Of a DNA stretch of 24,091 nt, positions 1-7,467 are shown piece by piece; the first letter of the stretch is position 1, and each line of letters opens with the position of its first letter. The DNA is taken from the NCBI GenBank assembly GCA_017535125.1, contig JAFXUS010000019.1, positions 1 through 24,091 on the forward strand, written 5' to 3'. The translations under genes were made by a program, and so were the position numbers. The notes beneath the pieces were generated by a model, which had not been told where the DNA came from, ran no database searches, and saw only the letters and a program-made list of their open reading frames with translations. Origin of the DNA: Bacteroidales bacterium (GTDB lineage Bacteria; Bacteroidota; Bacteroidia; Bacteroidales; UBA932).

Positions 1-180
1 GGCATCTACACCGCCATGATCACCACGGTCGGCGGTCTGATCGTCGGTATCCTCGCCTACTTCGGCTACAACTTCCTGACGGCCCGCATCTCCTCCCTCG
101 TGTACAGCATGGAGAGCGCGACCATCAAGTTCATGGACATGCTCGGCGAACCCGCCGCCGAAGCTGACAAAGCAGAATAA
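1..180 (+). CDS. exbB: ExbB/TolQ/MotA-family proton channel, C-terminal fragment
   Basis: The window opens inside this gene; 59 C-terminal residues and the TAA stop are visible. They contain a glycine-rich membrane segment (TTVGGLIVGILAYFGYN) followed by a short amphipathic helix and an acidic, alanine-rich tail. The TTxGGLxVGI pattern is the last transmembrane helix of ExbB/TolQ proteins, which form the inner-membrane proton channel that powers TonB. The identity rests on that segment and on the exbD and tonB-like genes that follow at 2 and 4 bases spacing. TolQ of a Tol system is the alternative, but the TonB-type neighbour favours ExbB. Confidence 0.85.
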   Translation, partial: GIYTAMITTVGGLIVGILAYFGYNFLTARISSLVYSMESATIKFMDMLGEPAAEADKAE

Positions 181-182
181 TC

Positions 183-593
183 ATGGCCCTCAAGCGAATC
201 ACCAAGGCGGATCCCAACATCGCGATGTCCTCGATGACGGACATCGTGTTCCTGCTGCTGATCTTCTTCCTGGTGACCTCCACGCTGGTCAACCCCAACG
301 CCCTCAAGCTCCTGCTCCCCAAGAGCACAGGCCAGGTGGGCGCCAAGGCCACGGTGAGCGTCTCCATCAAGGACTGGGGCGAGGACCGCTACACCTATCA
401 CATCAACGGCGCCCAGGACCCTGTGGCGTTCTCCGAGGTGGAGGACGAACTCGTGGGCCTGCTCCAGAGCGAAGAGGATCCGACTTTCTCGATCTTCTCC
501 GACGAGAGCGTGCCGATCGGCGAGATCGTGCAGGTCATGAACATCGCCAAACGCAACCACTACAAAGTCATCCTGGCCACGCAGCCAGAATAG
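183..593 (+). CDS. exbD: ExbD-type biopolymer transport protein
   Basis: A 136-residue single-span inner-membrane protein. Residues about 15-36 hold the ExbD signature MSSMTDIVFLLLIFFLV, with the conserved membrane aspartate at residue 20, which in the family carries protons through the ExbB channel. The rest is a periplasmic domain of normal ExbD length. It follows exbB by two bases and precedes the tonB-like gene by four, so the three form one operon. Many Bacteroidota carry two consecutive exbD genes; only one is seen here between exbB and tonB. Confidence 0.92.
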   Translation: MALKRITKADPNIAMSSMTDIVFLLLIFFLVTSTLVNPNALKLLLPKSTGQVGAKATVSVSIKDWGEDRYTYHINGAQDPVAFSEVEDELVGLLQSEEDPTFSIFSDESVPIGEIVQVMNIAKRNHYKVILATQPE

Positions 594-597
594 CAAC

Positions 598-1377
598 ATG
601 CAGAACGACCAGATAATCAGACAGCGGCGGGAGCGCAACGCCAAAATCACCGGCATCGTGATGTCGGTGATCGCCCATGCATGCGCCCTCGTGCTCGTCT
701 CATTCTCCGGTCTGAAGTATCTCTATCCCCCGCCGCAGGAGCAGACGATGCTGATCGATTTCAGCGAAGCCCCCGAGATCCTGGAGCAGCAGCTGCAGGG
801 CGAGGAGCCCCTGGCGGAGGAGATCGACCTCACGCGTCCCGTCGAACTGGCGCAGCAGAGCGATTCTCCGTATGTGGCCGACCGGCCCAACGAGACCCCG
901 CAGACGCAGCCCGACCCCGCCGGCGACGTGGAGGTACCGGCCGTAAAGCCGAAGGAGCCCGCGCTCGATCCGCGCGCCGCATTCCCCGGCATGGCCAAAA
1001 AAGATACGACCCTCACCGCACCGCACGCGGCGGACGAGTCCTCCGACGCCTTCAAGGCCGGGCAGGCCAAAGGCAATACGGAGACCGGCCGCACCGACGG
1101 GAAGCCCAACGCGCACGTCCAGGGACGGAGCACCGTGGGCAACATCCCCCGGCCGGTCTATGACGTGCAGGAGAGCGGCATCGTGGTCGTGAACATTTGG
1201 GTGGACAAATACGGCAACGTAGTTCGGGCCGTGCCGGGAGGCGACGGTACCACCGTTTTAGACAAGACCCTCTCTGCCGCGGCCCGCAAGGCCGCCATGG
1301 AGACGCACTTCAACATGAATGCGGATGCTCCGGACATGCAGGAGGGCACGATTACTTATTATTTTAACCTCAAGTAG
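598..1377 (+). CDS. tonB: TonB-like energy transducer
   Basis: A 259-residue protein with the TonB layout: a short charged cytoplasmic N-terminus, one transmembrane helix at about residues 17-37, a proline- and acid-rich periplasmic linker (about 45-175), and a C-terminal TonB-type domain from about 180 (RPVYDVQESG, VVVNIWVDKYGNVV) to the end. The family carries energy from ExbBD to outer-membrane receptors. The C-terminal domain is of the abbreviated Bacteroidota type. The stop TAG at 1375-1377 is followed by the rluB ATG at 1380, so the pseudouridine synthase gene is probably cotranscribed. Confidence 0.87.
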   Translation: MQNDQIIRQRRERNAKITGIVMSVIAHACALVLVSFSGLKYLYPPPQEQTMLIDFSEAPEILEQQLQGEEPLAEEIDLTRPVELAQQSDSPYVADRPNETPQTQPDPAGDVEVPAVKPKEPALDPRAAFPGMAKKDTTLTAPHAADESSDAFKAGQAKGNTETGRTDGKPNAHVQGRSTVGNIPRPVYDVQESGIVVVNIWVDKYGNVVRAVPGGDGTTVLDKTLSAAARKAAMETHFNMNADAPDMQEGTITYYFNLK

Positions 1378-1379
1378 TG

Positions 1380-2675
1380 ATGGACCAATTTACCAAAGAA
1401 GGCCGAAAGCTCAGACCCAGAAAAACTGCGGGGCCCCGCCCCGTGTCTGAGAAAGTCGAGTACACGCCCGGCGAGAGCCGCAGCAATTTCGGCGACCGCA
1501 AGCCGCGCCCGTACGGCGAGCGCGACAACCACGGCTATGGTGCCCGTGGTGGCAACAACCATGGCGGCAGCAGCCGCGGCGGCAACAATTACGGCAGCCG
1601 CAGCAGCTATGGTGCACGCCGCAACGACGGCGACGAGCGTCGCCCGTACGGCGAAGGCCGCAGCAATTTCAGCGACAACCGGAGCGGCAGCTACGGCGAG
1701 CGCAAACCGCGCCCCTACGGCGAGAGCCGTTCCCAGCGCCCTTACGGCGAGAGCCGCAGCAACTTCGGCGAGCACCGCAATGCGGGCCCGCGCAAGCCGA
1801 TGGGCGGCCAGGGCCGGCCGAAAGGCGGCATGAAGAAGCCGGGCCGCAAACCCAATTTCACCCGTGAATCCACGGAAGGCATCAACCGCATGATCAGCCG
1901 CCGTCCCGTCGTGAACGGCAGCGAAAGCACCGAGGTGCCGTATCCTACTCCGATTCAGGACACCGTCCGCCTCAACAAATTCATCGCCAATTCGGGCGTC
2001 TGCTCCCGCCGGGAGGCTGACACCCTGATCCAGGCCGGCGTCGTGACCGTCAACGGTGAAGTCGTGACGGAGCTCGGCACCAAGGTCAATATCTTCACCG
2101 ACGACATCCGCTTCAACGGCGAGCGCCTCAAGGGCGAAGACAAGGTCTATATCGTGATGAACAAGCCCAAGGGCTTCGTTACCACGGCCAGCGACCCCCA
2201 CGCCGAGAAGACCGTCGTCGATCTCGTCAAGAACTGCCCCACCCGCGTCTATCCCGTGGGCCGGCTCGACAAGAATACGACCGGCGTGCTGATGCTGACC
2301 AACGACGGCGAGATCGCCGAGCGCCTCACCCACCCCTCTTACGACAAGAAGAAGATCTACCAGGTGGCGCTCGACAAGCCGCTGAGCCAGGAAGACTATG
2401 ACAAGATCCTCGCCGGCCTCGAGCTGAGCGACGGCGAAGTCAAGGCCGACGAGCTCGAATACATCGACGAAAAGGACAAGCGCAAGCTCGGTATCGAGAT
2501 CCACTCGGGAAAGAACCGCATCGTCCGCCGCATCTTCGAGACCCTCGGCTACACCGTGAAGGCGCTCGACCGCGTCTATTTCGCGGGCCTGACCAAGAAG
2601 GGCCTCAAGAAGGGCGAATGGCGCTACCTCACCGAGGGCGAGGTCAACATTTTGAAGATGGGGGCATACGTATAA
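1380..2675 (+). CDS. rluB: RluB/RsuA-family pseudouridine synthase with repetitive N-terminal extension
   Basis: 431 residues from the ATG at 1380; a GTG one codon earlier overlaps the previous stop and is less likely. The first ~185 residues are low-complexity, rich in Arg, Gly, Ser, Asn and Tyr, with repeats of RPYGE-type motifs. After that come an S4 RNA-binding domain (about 199-260; RLNKFIANSGVCSRREAD) and the catalytic domain with GRLDKNTTGVLMLTNDG, whose Asp is the family's catalytic residue. RluB-type enzymes convert a uridine of 23S rRNA helix 89 to pseudouridine; RsuA and RluF are close relatives, so the target is inferred. RGG-like extensions of this kind are common in Bacteroidota homologues. 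The stop overlaps the era start codon by one base. Confidence 0.88.
   Translation: MDQFTKEGRKLRPRKTAGPRPVSEKVEYTPGESRSNFGDRKPRPYGERDNHGYGARGGNNHGGSSRGGNNYGSRSSYGARRNDGDERRPYGEGRSNFSDNRSGSYGERKPRPYGESRSQRPYGESRSNFGEHRNAGPRKPMGGQGRPKGGMKKPGRKPNFTRESTEGINRMISRRPVVNGSESTEVPYPTPIQDTVRLNKFIANSGVCSRREADTLIQAGVVTVNGEVVTELGTKVNIFTDDIRFNGERLKGEDKVYIVMNKPKGFVTTASDPHAEKTVVDLVKNCPTRVYPVGRLDKNTTGVLMLTNDGEIAERLTHPSYDKKKIYQVALDKPLSQEDYDKILAGLELSDGEVKADELEYIDEKDKRKLGIEIHSGKNRIVRRIFETLGYTVKALDRVYFAGLTKKGLKKGEWRYLTEGEVNILKMGAYV
1506..1773 (+). repeat. imperfect coding repeats (RPYGE / YGE units) in rluB
   Basis: Within the N-terminal extension, four copies of a 15-base unit coding for RPYGE occur near 1506, 1641, 1708 and 1738. 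They are interspersed with SRSNF-type and GG(N/S)-type units and an alanine-free RGG-like stretch. The codons are similar but not identical between copies. The product would be disordered and basic, suited to RNA contact. Confidence 0.75.
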
Positions 2676-3556
2676 TGGCGCACCGCTCGGGATTCGTTTG
2701 CATCATCGGCAACCCGAACGTCGGGAAGTCCACGCTGATGAACGCGCTGGTGGGCGAGAAGCTCTCCATCGTGACGGCGAAGGCGCAGACCACGCGCCAT
2801 CGCATCATGGGCATCGTGAACGGGGATGACTGGCAGATCGTATATTCCGACACGCCGGGCATCCTCAAGCCCAGCTACCGTCTTCAGCAGAACATGATGA
2901 ATTTCGTGGACGGCGCCATCGGCGACGCCGACGTCATTCTCTATGTCACCGACACGGTGGAAACGCCCGACAAGAACAGCGAGTACGTGGAGAAGCTCTC
3001 CCGCGTGGAGAGCCCCGTGGTCGTGGTCGTCAACAAGATTGACGTCAGCGACCAGGCGCGCGTGACGGAACTGCTCCGCTACTGGCAGGAGAAACTCCCC
3101 GCCGCGACCGTCATCCCGGCCTCGGCCCAGGAGAAATTCAACCTCGAGAGCATTCTGGACGCCGTGCTCGCACGGCTGCCGGAATGCCCGCCCTGGTTCG
3201 ACAAGGACGCGTTCACGGACAAGAACCTACGCTTCTTCGCCTCGGAGATCATCCGGGAGAAGATCCTCCTCAACTACAAGGAAGAGATCCCCTACTGCTG
3301 CGAAGTGGGGATCGAATCCTTCAAGGAGGGCGCGGAGCGCTATGACATCGGCGCCGTCATCTACGTGATGCGCGAGTCCCAGAAGGGCATCATCATCGGC
3401 CGGCAGGGCGCAGCCCTCAAGAAAGTCGGCACCCAGGCCCGCATCGACATGGAAGACTTCTTCCAGAAGAAGGTCTTCCTGCAGATTTACGTGAAGGTGG
3501 ATCCCGACTGGCGGGAAAGCAGGCGCGAACTGCGCAAATTCGGATACGAAGACTAA
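2675..3556 (+). CDS. era: GTPase Era
   Basis: 293 residues from the ATG at 2675, which overlaps the rluB stop (TAATG); this start gives the standard Era N-terminus MAHRSGFVCIIGNPNVGKS. The GTPase motifs are all present: G1 GNPNVGKST, G3 DTPG, G4 NKID, and the effector stretch TTRHRIMGI. The C-terminal KH domain contains GIIIGRQGAALKKVG. Era binds the 3' end of 16S rRNA during assembly of the small ribosomal subunit. Length matches the family. It lies between rluB and parC with no gap long enough for a separate promoter. Confidence 0.96.
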   Translation: MAHRSGFVCIIGNPNVGKSTLMNALVGEKLSIVTAKAQTTRHRIMGIVNGDDWQIVYSDTPGILKPSYRLQQNMMNFVDGAIGDADVILYVTDTVETPDKNSEYVEKLSRVESPVVVVVNKIDVSDQARVTELLRYWQEKLPAATVIPASAQEKFNLESILDAVLARLPECPPWFDKDAFTDKNLRFFASEIIREKILLNYKEEIPYCCEVGIESFKEGAERYDIGAVIYVMRESQKGIIIGRQGAALKKVGTQARIDMEDFFQKKVFLQIYVKVDPDWRESRRELRKFGYED

Positions 3557-3561
3557 AACCT

Positions 3562-6339
3562 ATGGAAGAAGAGAACATCATCACCGAAGAAGAGATCATC
3601 GACGACGACAAGGTCATTGACGTGGAAGGAGAACCTTCGGGCCGCTTCGACAAGATGCTCGAAGCGGACGCCCGCAAGTTCAAGCTTTCCGGCATGTTCA
3701 AGGACTGGTACCTGGACTATGCCTCCTACGTGATCCTGCACCGCGCCGTGCCGCATATCGTGGACGGGCTCAAGCCCGTGCAACGCCGCGTCCTGCATGC
3801 CATGTACAAGATGGACGACGGCGCCTACACCAAGGTGGCCAACATCGTCGGCCAGGCCATGCAGTACCACCCGCACGGCGACCAGTCCATCCTCGGTGCC
3901 CTCGTCCAACTGGGCCAGAAAGGCTTCACCGTGGACTGCCAGGGTAACTGGGGCAACATCCTCACCGGTGATTCGAACGCCGCGCCGCGATACATCGAGG
4001 CCCGGCTCAGCAAGTTCGCCAAGGAGGTGGTCTTCGACCCGAAGGTAACCCATTGGATGAACTCCTACGACGGCCGCAACCAGGAGCCGACCGAGCTCCC
4101 GGTACGCTTCCCGCTCCTGCTCGCGCAGGGCACGGAGGGCATCGGCGTAGGCCTCGCCTCCAAGATTCTTCCGCACAACTTCAACGAGCTCCTCGACGCC
4201 TCCGTGGCCATCCTCGAGGGCAAACCGTACGAGATCTACCCGGACTTCCCCACCGGCGGCTTCGCCGACTGCAGCAAGTACATGCAGGGCAGGCGCGGCG
4301 GCTCCGTCAAGGTGCGCGCCCGCATCGAGAAAATCGACAAGAACACCGTCGCCATCACGGAAATCCCCTACGGGAAATACACCAAGGACATCATCGATTC
4401 CGTCCTCCGGGCCAAGGACAAGGGCAAGATCAAGATCAAGAAGATCGAGGACATGACCACGGACAAGGTGGACATCCTGATCCACCTGCCCAACGACGTC
4501 TCCCCGGACAAGACCATCGACGCCCTCTACGCCTTCACGGACTGCGAGGTCAACATCGCGCCCAACGCCTGCGTGATCAAGGACAACAAGCCGCAGTTCC
4601 TGACGGTCCACGACATCCTCGAGTACGGCACCTTCCACACCCGCGACCTGCTGCTCCAGGAGCTGCAGATCAAGCTGGACGAGCTGGAAGCCGACTGGCA
4701 CTACAGCTCCCTCGAGCGCATCTTCTTCGAGAACCGCATCTACAAGATTCTCGAACAGGACCAGAAAGACTGGGAGACCCAGCTCGACGACATCTTCTCG
4801 CAGATGAAGCAGTACCAGGACCTCTTCCACCGCGAAATCGTGATGGAGGACATCCTCAAGCTCGTGGAGAAGCCGGTCCGCAAGATTTCCAAGTTCGACA
4901 CCAAGGCCATCGACGAGAAAATCCTCGCCCTCGAGGACCAGATGGCCGCCGTGCGCGACGACATCGAGCACATCGACCGCTACACCATCGACTGGTTCAA
5001 GGCCCTGAAGAAGAAGTACGGCAAGGACTATCCGCGCCGCACCGAACTCACCGGCTTCGAGACCATCACCGCCACCAAGGTCATCAACAACAACGCCAAG
5101 CTCCAGGCCAACCTGGCCGAGGGCTTCGTGGGCATCGGCCTCAAGCGGGATGACGGCGGCGAGTTCATCTGCGACTGCTCCGACCTCTCCGAGATCATCG
5201 TCATCGGCCGCGACGGCAAGTACCGCATCACCAAGGTGGAAGACAAGGCCTTCTTCGGCAAAGACCTGCTGTACGTTGGCCTATTCAACCGCGGTGACTC
5301 CCGTACCATCTACAACGTCATCTACCGCGAGGGCAAGAGCTCCGTTTATTACGCGAAGCGCTTTGCCGTGACCTCCGTCACGCGCGACAAGGAATATGAC
5401 ATCACCACCGGCGAGGCCGGTTCGCAGATCGTCTGGTTCACCGCCAACCACAACGGCGAAGCCGAGACCGTCCGCGTGGCGCTCCGCCCGAAGCCGAAGC
5501 TGAAGAAGACGAGCTTCGAGTACGACTTCTCCGGCCTGGCCGTCAAGAGCAAGACCGCCCGCGGCAACCTGGTCAGCAAGAACGCCATCCGCAACATCAC
5601 CCTCAAGAGCAAGGGTGTCAGTACCATCACCGGCAAGGACATCTGGTACGACACGGACATCCAGAAGCTCAACGAGGACGGCCACGGCATCTGGCTCGGC
5701 CAGTTCAAGGACGACGACAAGGTGCTGGCCGTGTTCAAGAACGGCACCTTCTACACCACTTCCTACGACCTGGTCAACCGCTACCAGGGAGACGTGCTCC
5801 TGATCGAGAAATTCGATCCCGACAAGACCTTCACCGCCCTCTACTGGGACGGCGCCGTGAAGAGCTTCTACGTCAAGCGCTTCTCCTTCGTGCCCAGCGA
5901 CAACACTCCGGTCAGCTTCATCTCCGACGCCCCCAAGTCCTATCTCGTGGAGCTCAGCGGCGACCGCCACCCGCGCTACGAAATCGTCTGGAAGCTTTCG
6001 GACAAGGAGCCCGAGGCCGTCGAGGCCGAGGAGTGGATCGGCAAGAAGGGCATCGCCGCCAAGGGCAAGAAGTGCGCCGAGCGCGGCGAGGTGAAATCCG
6101 TGCGCTTTATCGAGCCACTCATCGTGGACGAGCCGGAAGAGGAGGAGATCCCCGATCAAGCCGGGGATGACGGAGATGCCGGATCGCAGTCCGGCATGAC
6201 TCCGGATGCAGAACTTGAAGAGCCCGTGGTCATTCCGGACTCCTCCGTAGTCATTCCGGGCGAAGACCCGGAACCTCCCAGCCTCGACGACGTCCCGGAC
6301 GTCCCCGGCGGCCTCTTCGAAGAACCGACGCTGTTCTAG
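3562..6339 (+). CDS. parC: DNA topoisomerase IV subunit A (GyrA/ParC family) with repeat-derived C-terminal tail
   Basis: 925 residues. The N-terminal breakage-reunion domain is intact: YASYVILHRAVPHIVDGLKPVQRR, a QYHPHGD motif, and the active-site tyrosine at about residue 144 in AAPRYIEARLS. A coiled-coil tower segment and a C-terminal blade-like domain follow up to about residue 850. The enzyme cuts and passes duplex DNA to unlink chromosomes; assignment as ParC rather than GyrA follows the Bacteroidota type of C-terminal domain and is slightly less sure. No parE is in the window. From about residue 863 the tail is acidic, Pro/Asp-rich and encoded by three palindromic repeat elements, ending in FEEPTLF. 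A diverged inverted copy of its last 105 bases lies at 17063-17167. Confidence 0.9.
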   Translation: MEEENIITEEEIIDDDKVIDVEGEPSGRFDKMLEADARKFKLSGMFKDWYLDYASYVILHRAVPHIVDGLKPVQRRVLHAMYKMDDGAYTKVANIVGQAMQYHPHGDQSILGALVQLGQKGFTVDCQGNWGNILTGDSNAAPRYIEARLSKFAKEVVFDPKVTHWMNSYDGRNQEPTELPVRFPLLLAQGTEGIGVGLASKILPHNFNELLDASVAILEGKPYEIYPDFPTGGFADCSKYMQGRRGGSVKVRARIEKIDKNTVAITEIPYGKYTKDIIDSVLRAKDKGKIKIKKIEDMTTDKVDILIHLPNDVSPDKTIDALYAFTDCEVNIAPNACVIKDNKPQFLTVHDILEYGTFHTRDLLLQELQIKLDELEADWHYSSLERIFFENRIYKILEQDQKDWETQLDDIFSQMKQYQDLFHREIVMEDILKLVEKPVRKISKFDTKAIDEKILALEDQMAAVRDDIEHIDRYTIDWFKALKKKYGKDYPRRTELTGFETITATKVINNNAKLQANLAEGFVGIGLKRDDGGEFICDCSDLSEIIVIGRDGKYRITKVEDKAFFGKDLLYVGLFNRGDSRTIYNVIYREGKSSVYYAKRFAVTSVTRDKEYDITTGEAGSQIVWFTANHNGEAETVRVALRPKPKLKKTSFEYDFSGLAVKSKTARGNLVSKNAIRNITLKSKGVSTITGKDIWYDTDIQKLNEDGHGIWLGQFKDDDKVLAVFKNGTFYTTSYDLVNRYQGDVLLIEKFDPDKTFTALYWDGAVKSFYVKRFSFVPSDNTPVSFISDAPKSYLVELSGDRHPRYEIVWKLSDKEPEAVEAEEWIGKKGIAAKGKKCAERGEVKSVRFIEPLIVDEPEEEEIPDQAGDDGDAGSQSGMTPDAELEEPVVIPDSSVVIPGEDPEPPSLDDVPDVPGGLFEEPTLF
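6144..6171 (-). repeat. palindromic element, GTCAT...ATCTCC family, inside parC
   Basis: Read on the minus strand this 28-base unit starts GTCAT and ends ATCTCC. It contains a 7-base stem (ATCCCCG at 6148-6154 pairing with CGGGGAT at 6162-6168). It lies in frame inside the parC tail (IPDQAGDDG) and abuts the next element without a gap. Similar GTCATCCCCG-type units are, to my knowledge, frequent dispersed repeats in some Bacteroidota and Alphaproteobacteria. Confidence 0.75.
6172..6200 (-). repeat. palindromic element, GTCAT...ATCTCC family, inside parC (second copy)
   Basis: Read on the minus strand this unit again starts GTCAT and ends ATCTCC, but its stem is different: ATGCCGGA (6176-6183) pairs with TCCGGCAT (6190-6197), 8 perfect base pairs around a 6-base loop. 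The ends are conserved while the stem sequence is changed on both sides, which implies selection or copying of a hairpin. Confidence 0.75.
6250..6278 (+). repeat. palindromic element, GTCATTC...CTCC family, inside parC (third copy, opposite strand)
   Basis: Plus-strand copy with TTCCGGG (6254-6260) pairing with CCCGGAA (6267-6273). A partial copy sharing GTCATTCCGGA and CTCC sits just before it at 6229-6246. This copy also forms part of the 105-base segment that is repeated in inverted orientation at 17063-17167. Confidence 0.75.
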
Positions 6340-6794
6340 AATTCGTAGAGATACAGCCCGGTCTCGTCGTCGTATTCCCGGCCGGCGAAGGTATCGCCGA
6401 ACTCGTCGACGAGCAGCTCGCAGGCGCCGTTGATGCGGGCGCTGAGCAGGTGGCCGCCGACGCAGCTGTAGTCCGCGCGGCTGCAGGTCGCGTGCACGTG
6501 CAGGTATGGCTTCTTGTCTTTTTGGGAAACGTTCCCGGTGAGGTTGGTGATCTCCATCTGCTCGGTGAAGGTCTTGTCCACGTACTGTTTCGTGGCGGGG
6601 TCGTACATCCGGAAGGTGGCCTCGCTGATGGCGCCGATGCCGCGCACCTGGCCGCAGTAGACGGTCAGATCCTTGCAGAAGACGGCGAGGGCCTCCATCA
6701 GTTCCACATGATTGTCGAGGCTGACGATGTAACGGCGGTTGGCGTCCTCGATGAGGTTGGAGCTGATCCGGCGGACTTTCTTGTATTTGTACAT
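6336..6794 (-). CDS. PPC domain (DUF296) protein
   Basis: 152 residues. The C-terminal half has the PPC/DUF296 pattern, LHVHATCS followed after a few residues by GGHLLSARINGACELLV, including the conserved histidines that bind zinc in bacterial structures of the family. The N-terminal part (YIVSLDNHVELMEALAVFC) fits the first strand and helix of the fold. Free-standing bacterial PPC proteins have no settled function; DNA binding by plant relatives comes from AT-hooks that are absent here. It is the last gene of the lysS-trmH-aroE run, 10 bases after aroE, and its stop codon overlaps that of convergent parC inside a shared CTAG. Confidence 0.87.
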   Translation of the reverse strand: MYKYKKVRRISSNLIEDANRRYIVSLDNHVELMEALAVFCKDLTVYCGQVRGIGAISEATFRMYDPATKQYVDKTFTEQMEITNLTGNVSQKDKKPYLHVHATCSRADYSCVGGHLLSARINGACELLVDEFGDTFAGREYDDETGLYLYEF

Positions 6795-6804
6795 AATCGG
6801 GAGT

Positions 6805-7467
6805 TTATCGGTTGAAAACAGCCGCCATGGCGGCGGCGTCCGGCTCCTCGCCCGTCATGAGGGCGTAGCCGGTGACGGCCTGTGCGAGTAGCCAGGCGGA
6901 GCCGGGGATGTAGCCCGGACGGCCCGCGAGGCAGGGATCCTTGTAGTTCGCTTCCAGCAGGTGGGTGCAATCGAGGCGCTCGATGCCTTCGACGGCGCGC
7001 GGCAAGGTGTAGATGATGACGTCCGCACTTACGCCCCCGGCCACTTCGGCGTGGCGGTAGAGGCGCGTGTCGAGGCCGAGATCCTCGGCCGCGGCGTGGG
7101 CGGCCTTGCCGGCTCCGCCGAATCCGATCACGGCCGCGGTGCGGCAGCCGAGCGGCTCCAGCAGAGACTTTACCCCACGGTAATCAGAATTGTAGGCCTT
7201 CGTCCCGTCGGGCGTCTTCACGACGAGGTTCGTCGCCCCGGCGCGCTCGCACTCCGGGCTGCGCCAGTCCACGCGGTCAAAGGCATTTCCCTTGAACGGT
7301 GCCGTCACGTTGATGGCCTTGTAGCCCTCCAGAAAACGCTGCCAGGCTTCTTCGAAGTCGGGTGTCTCGATGAGTTCGTAGGGATATTTCCCGCCGTAGG
7401 CGGCGGTGAACAGCGCGGGGCTGAAAGAGTGGGCGATGGGGTGCCCGATAAGTCCGAATTTATTCAT
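6805..7467 (-). CDS. aroE: shikimate 5-dehydrogenase
   Basis: 220 residues from the ATG at 7467, whose codons overlap the end of the upstream methyltransferase gene; this start gives the family N-terminus MNKFGLIGHPIAHSFSPALF. The catalytic Lys59 lies in NVTAPFKGNAF and Asp95 in NSDYRG (usually NTD). The NADP-binding loop is GFGGAGKAA, and the terminal QAVTGYALMTG helix is present. AroE reduces 3-dehydroshikimate to shikimate in aromatic amino acid synthesis. The protein is somewhat shorter than most AroE proteins, which are near 250-270 residues. The next enzyme of the pathway, aroK, is encoded separately at 17936-18433. Confidence 0.92.
   Translation of the reverse strand: MNKFGLIGHPIAHSFSPALFTAAYGGKYPYELIETPDFEEAWQRFLEGYKAINVTAPFKGNAFDRVDWRSPECERAGATNLVVKTPDGTKAYNSDYRGVKSLLEPLGCRTAAVIGFGGAGKAAHAAAEDLGLDTRLYRHAEVAGGVSADVIIYTLPRAVEGIERLDCTHLLEANYKDPCLAGRPGYIPGSAWLLAQAVTGYALMTGEEPDAAAMAAVFNR

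Noticed and set aside
1506..1773. Repeats in rluB as a CRISPR array or mobile element
   Set aside because: Units are short, irregular, in frame and encode an RGG-like low-complexity tail common in this family; there are no spacers.
3553..4971. Long open frame (472 codons) antisense to parC, and similar long antisense frames at 1359-2504, 5281-6159, 14523-16109, 8773-10053 and 21717-22994
   Set aside because: They mirror well-recognised genes on the other strand, have Val/Asp/Leu/Gly-rich composition typical of GC-rich antisense frames, and match no family.
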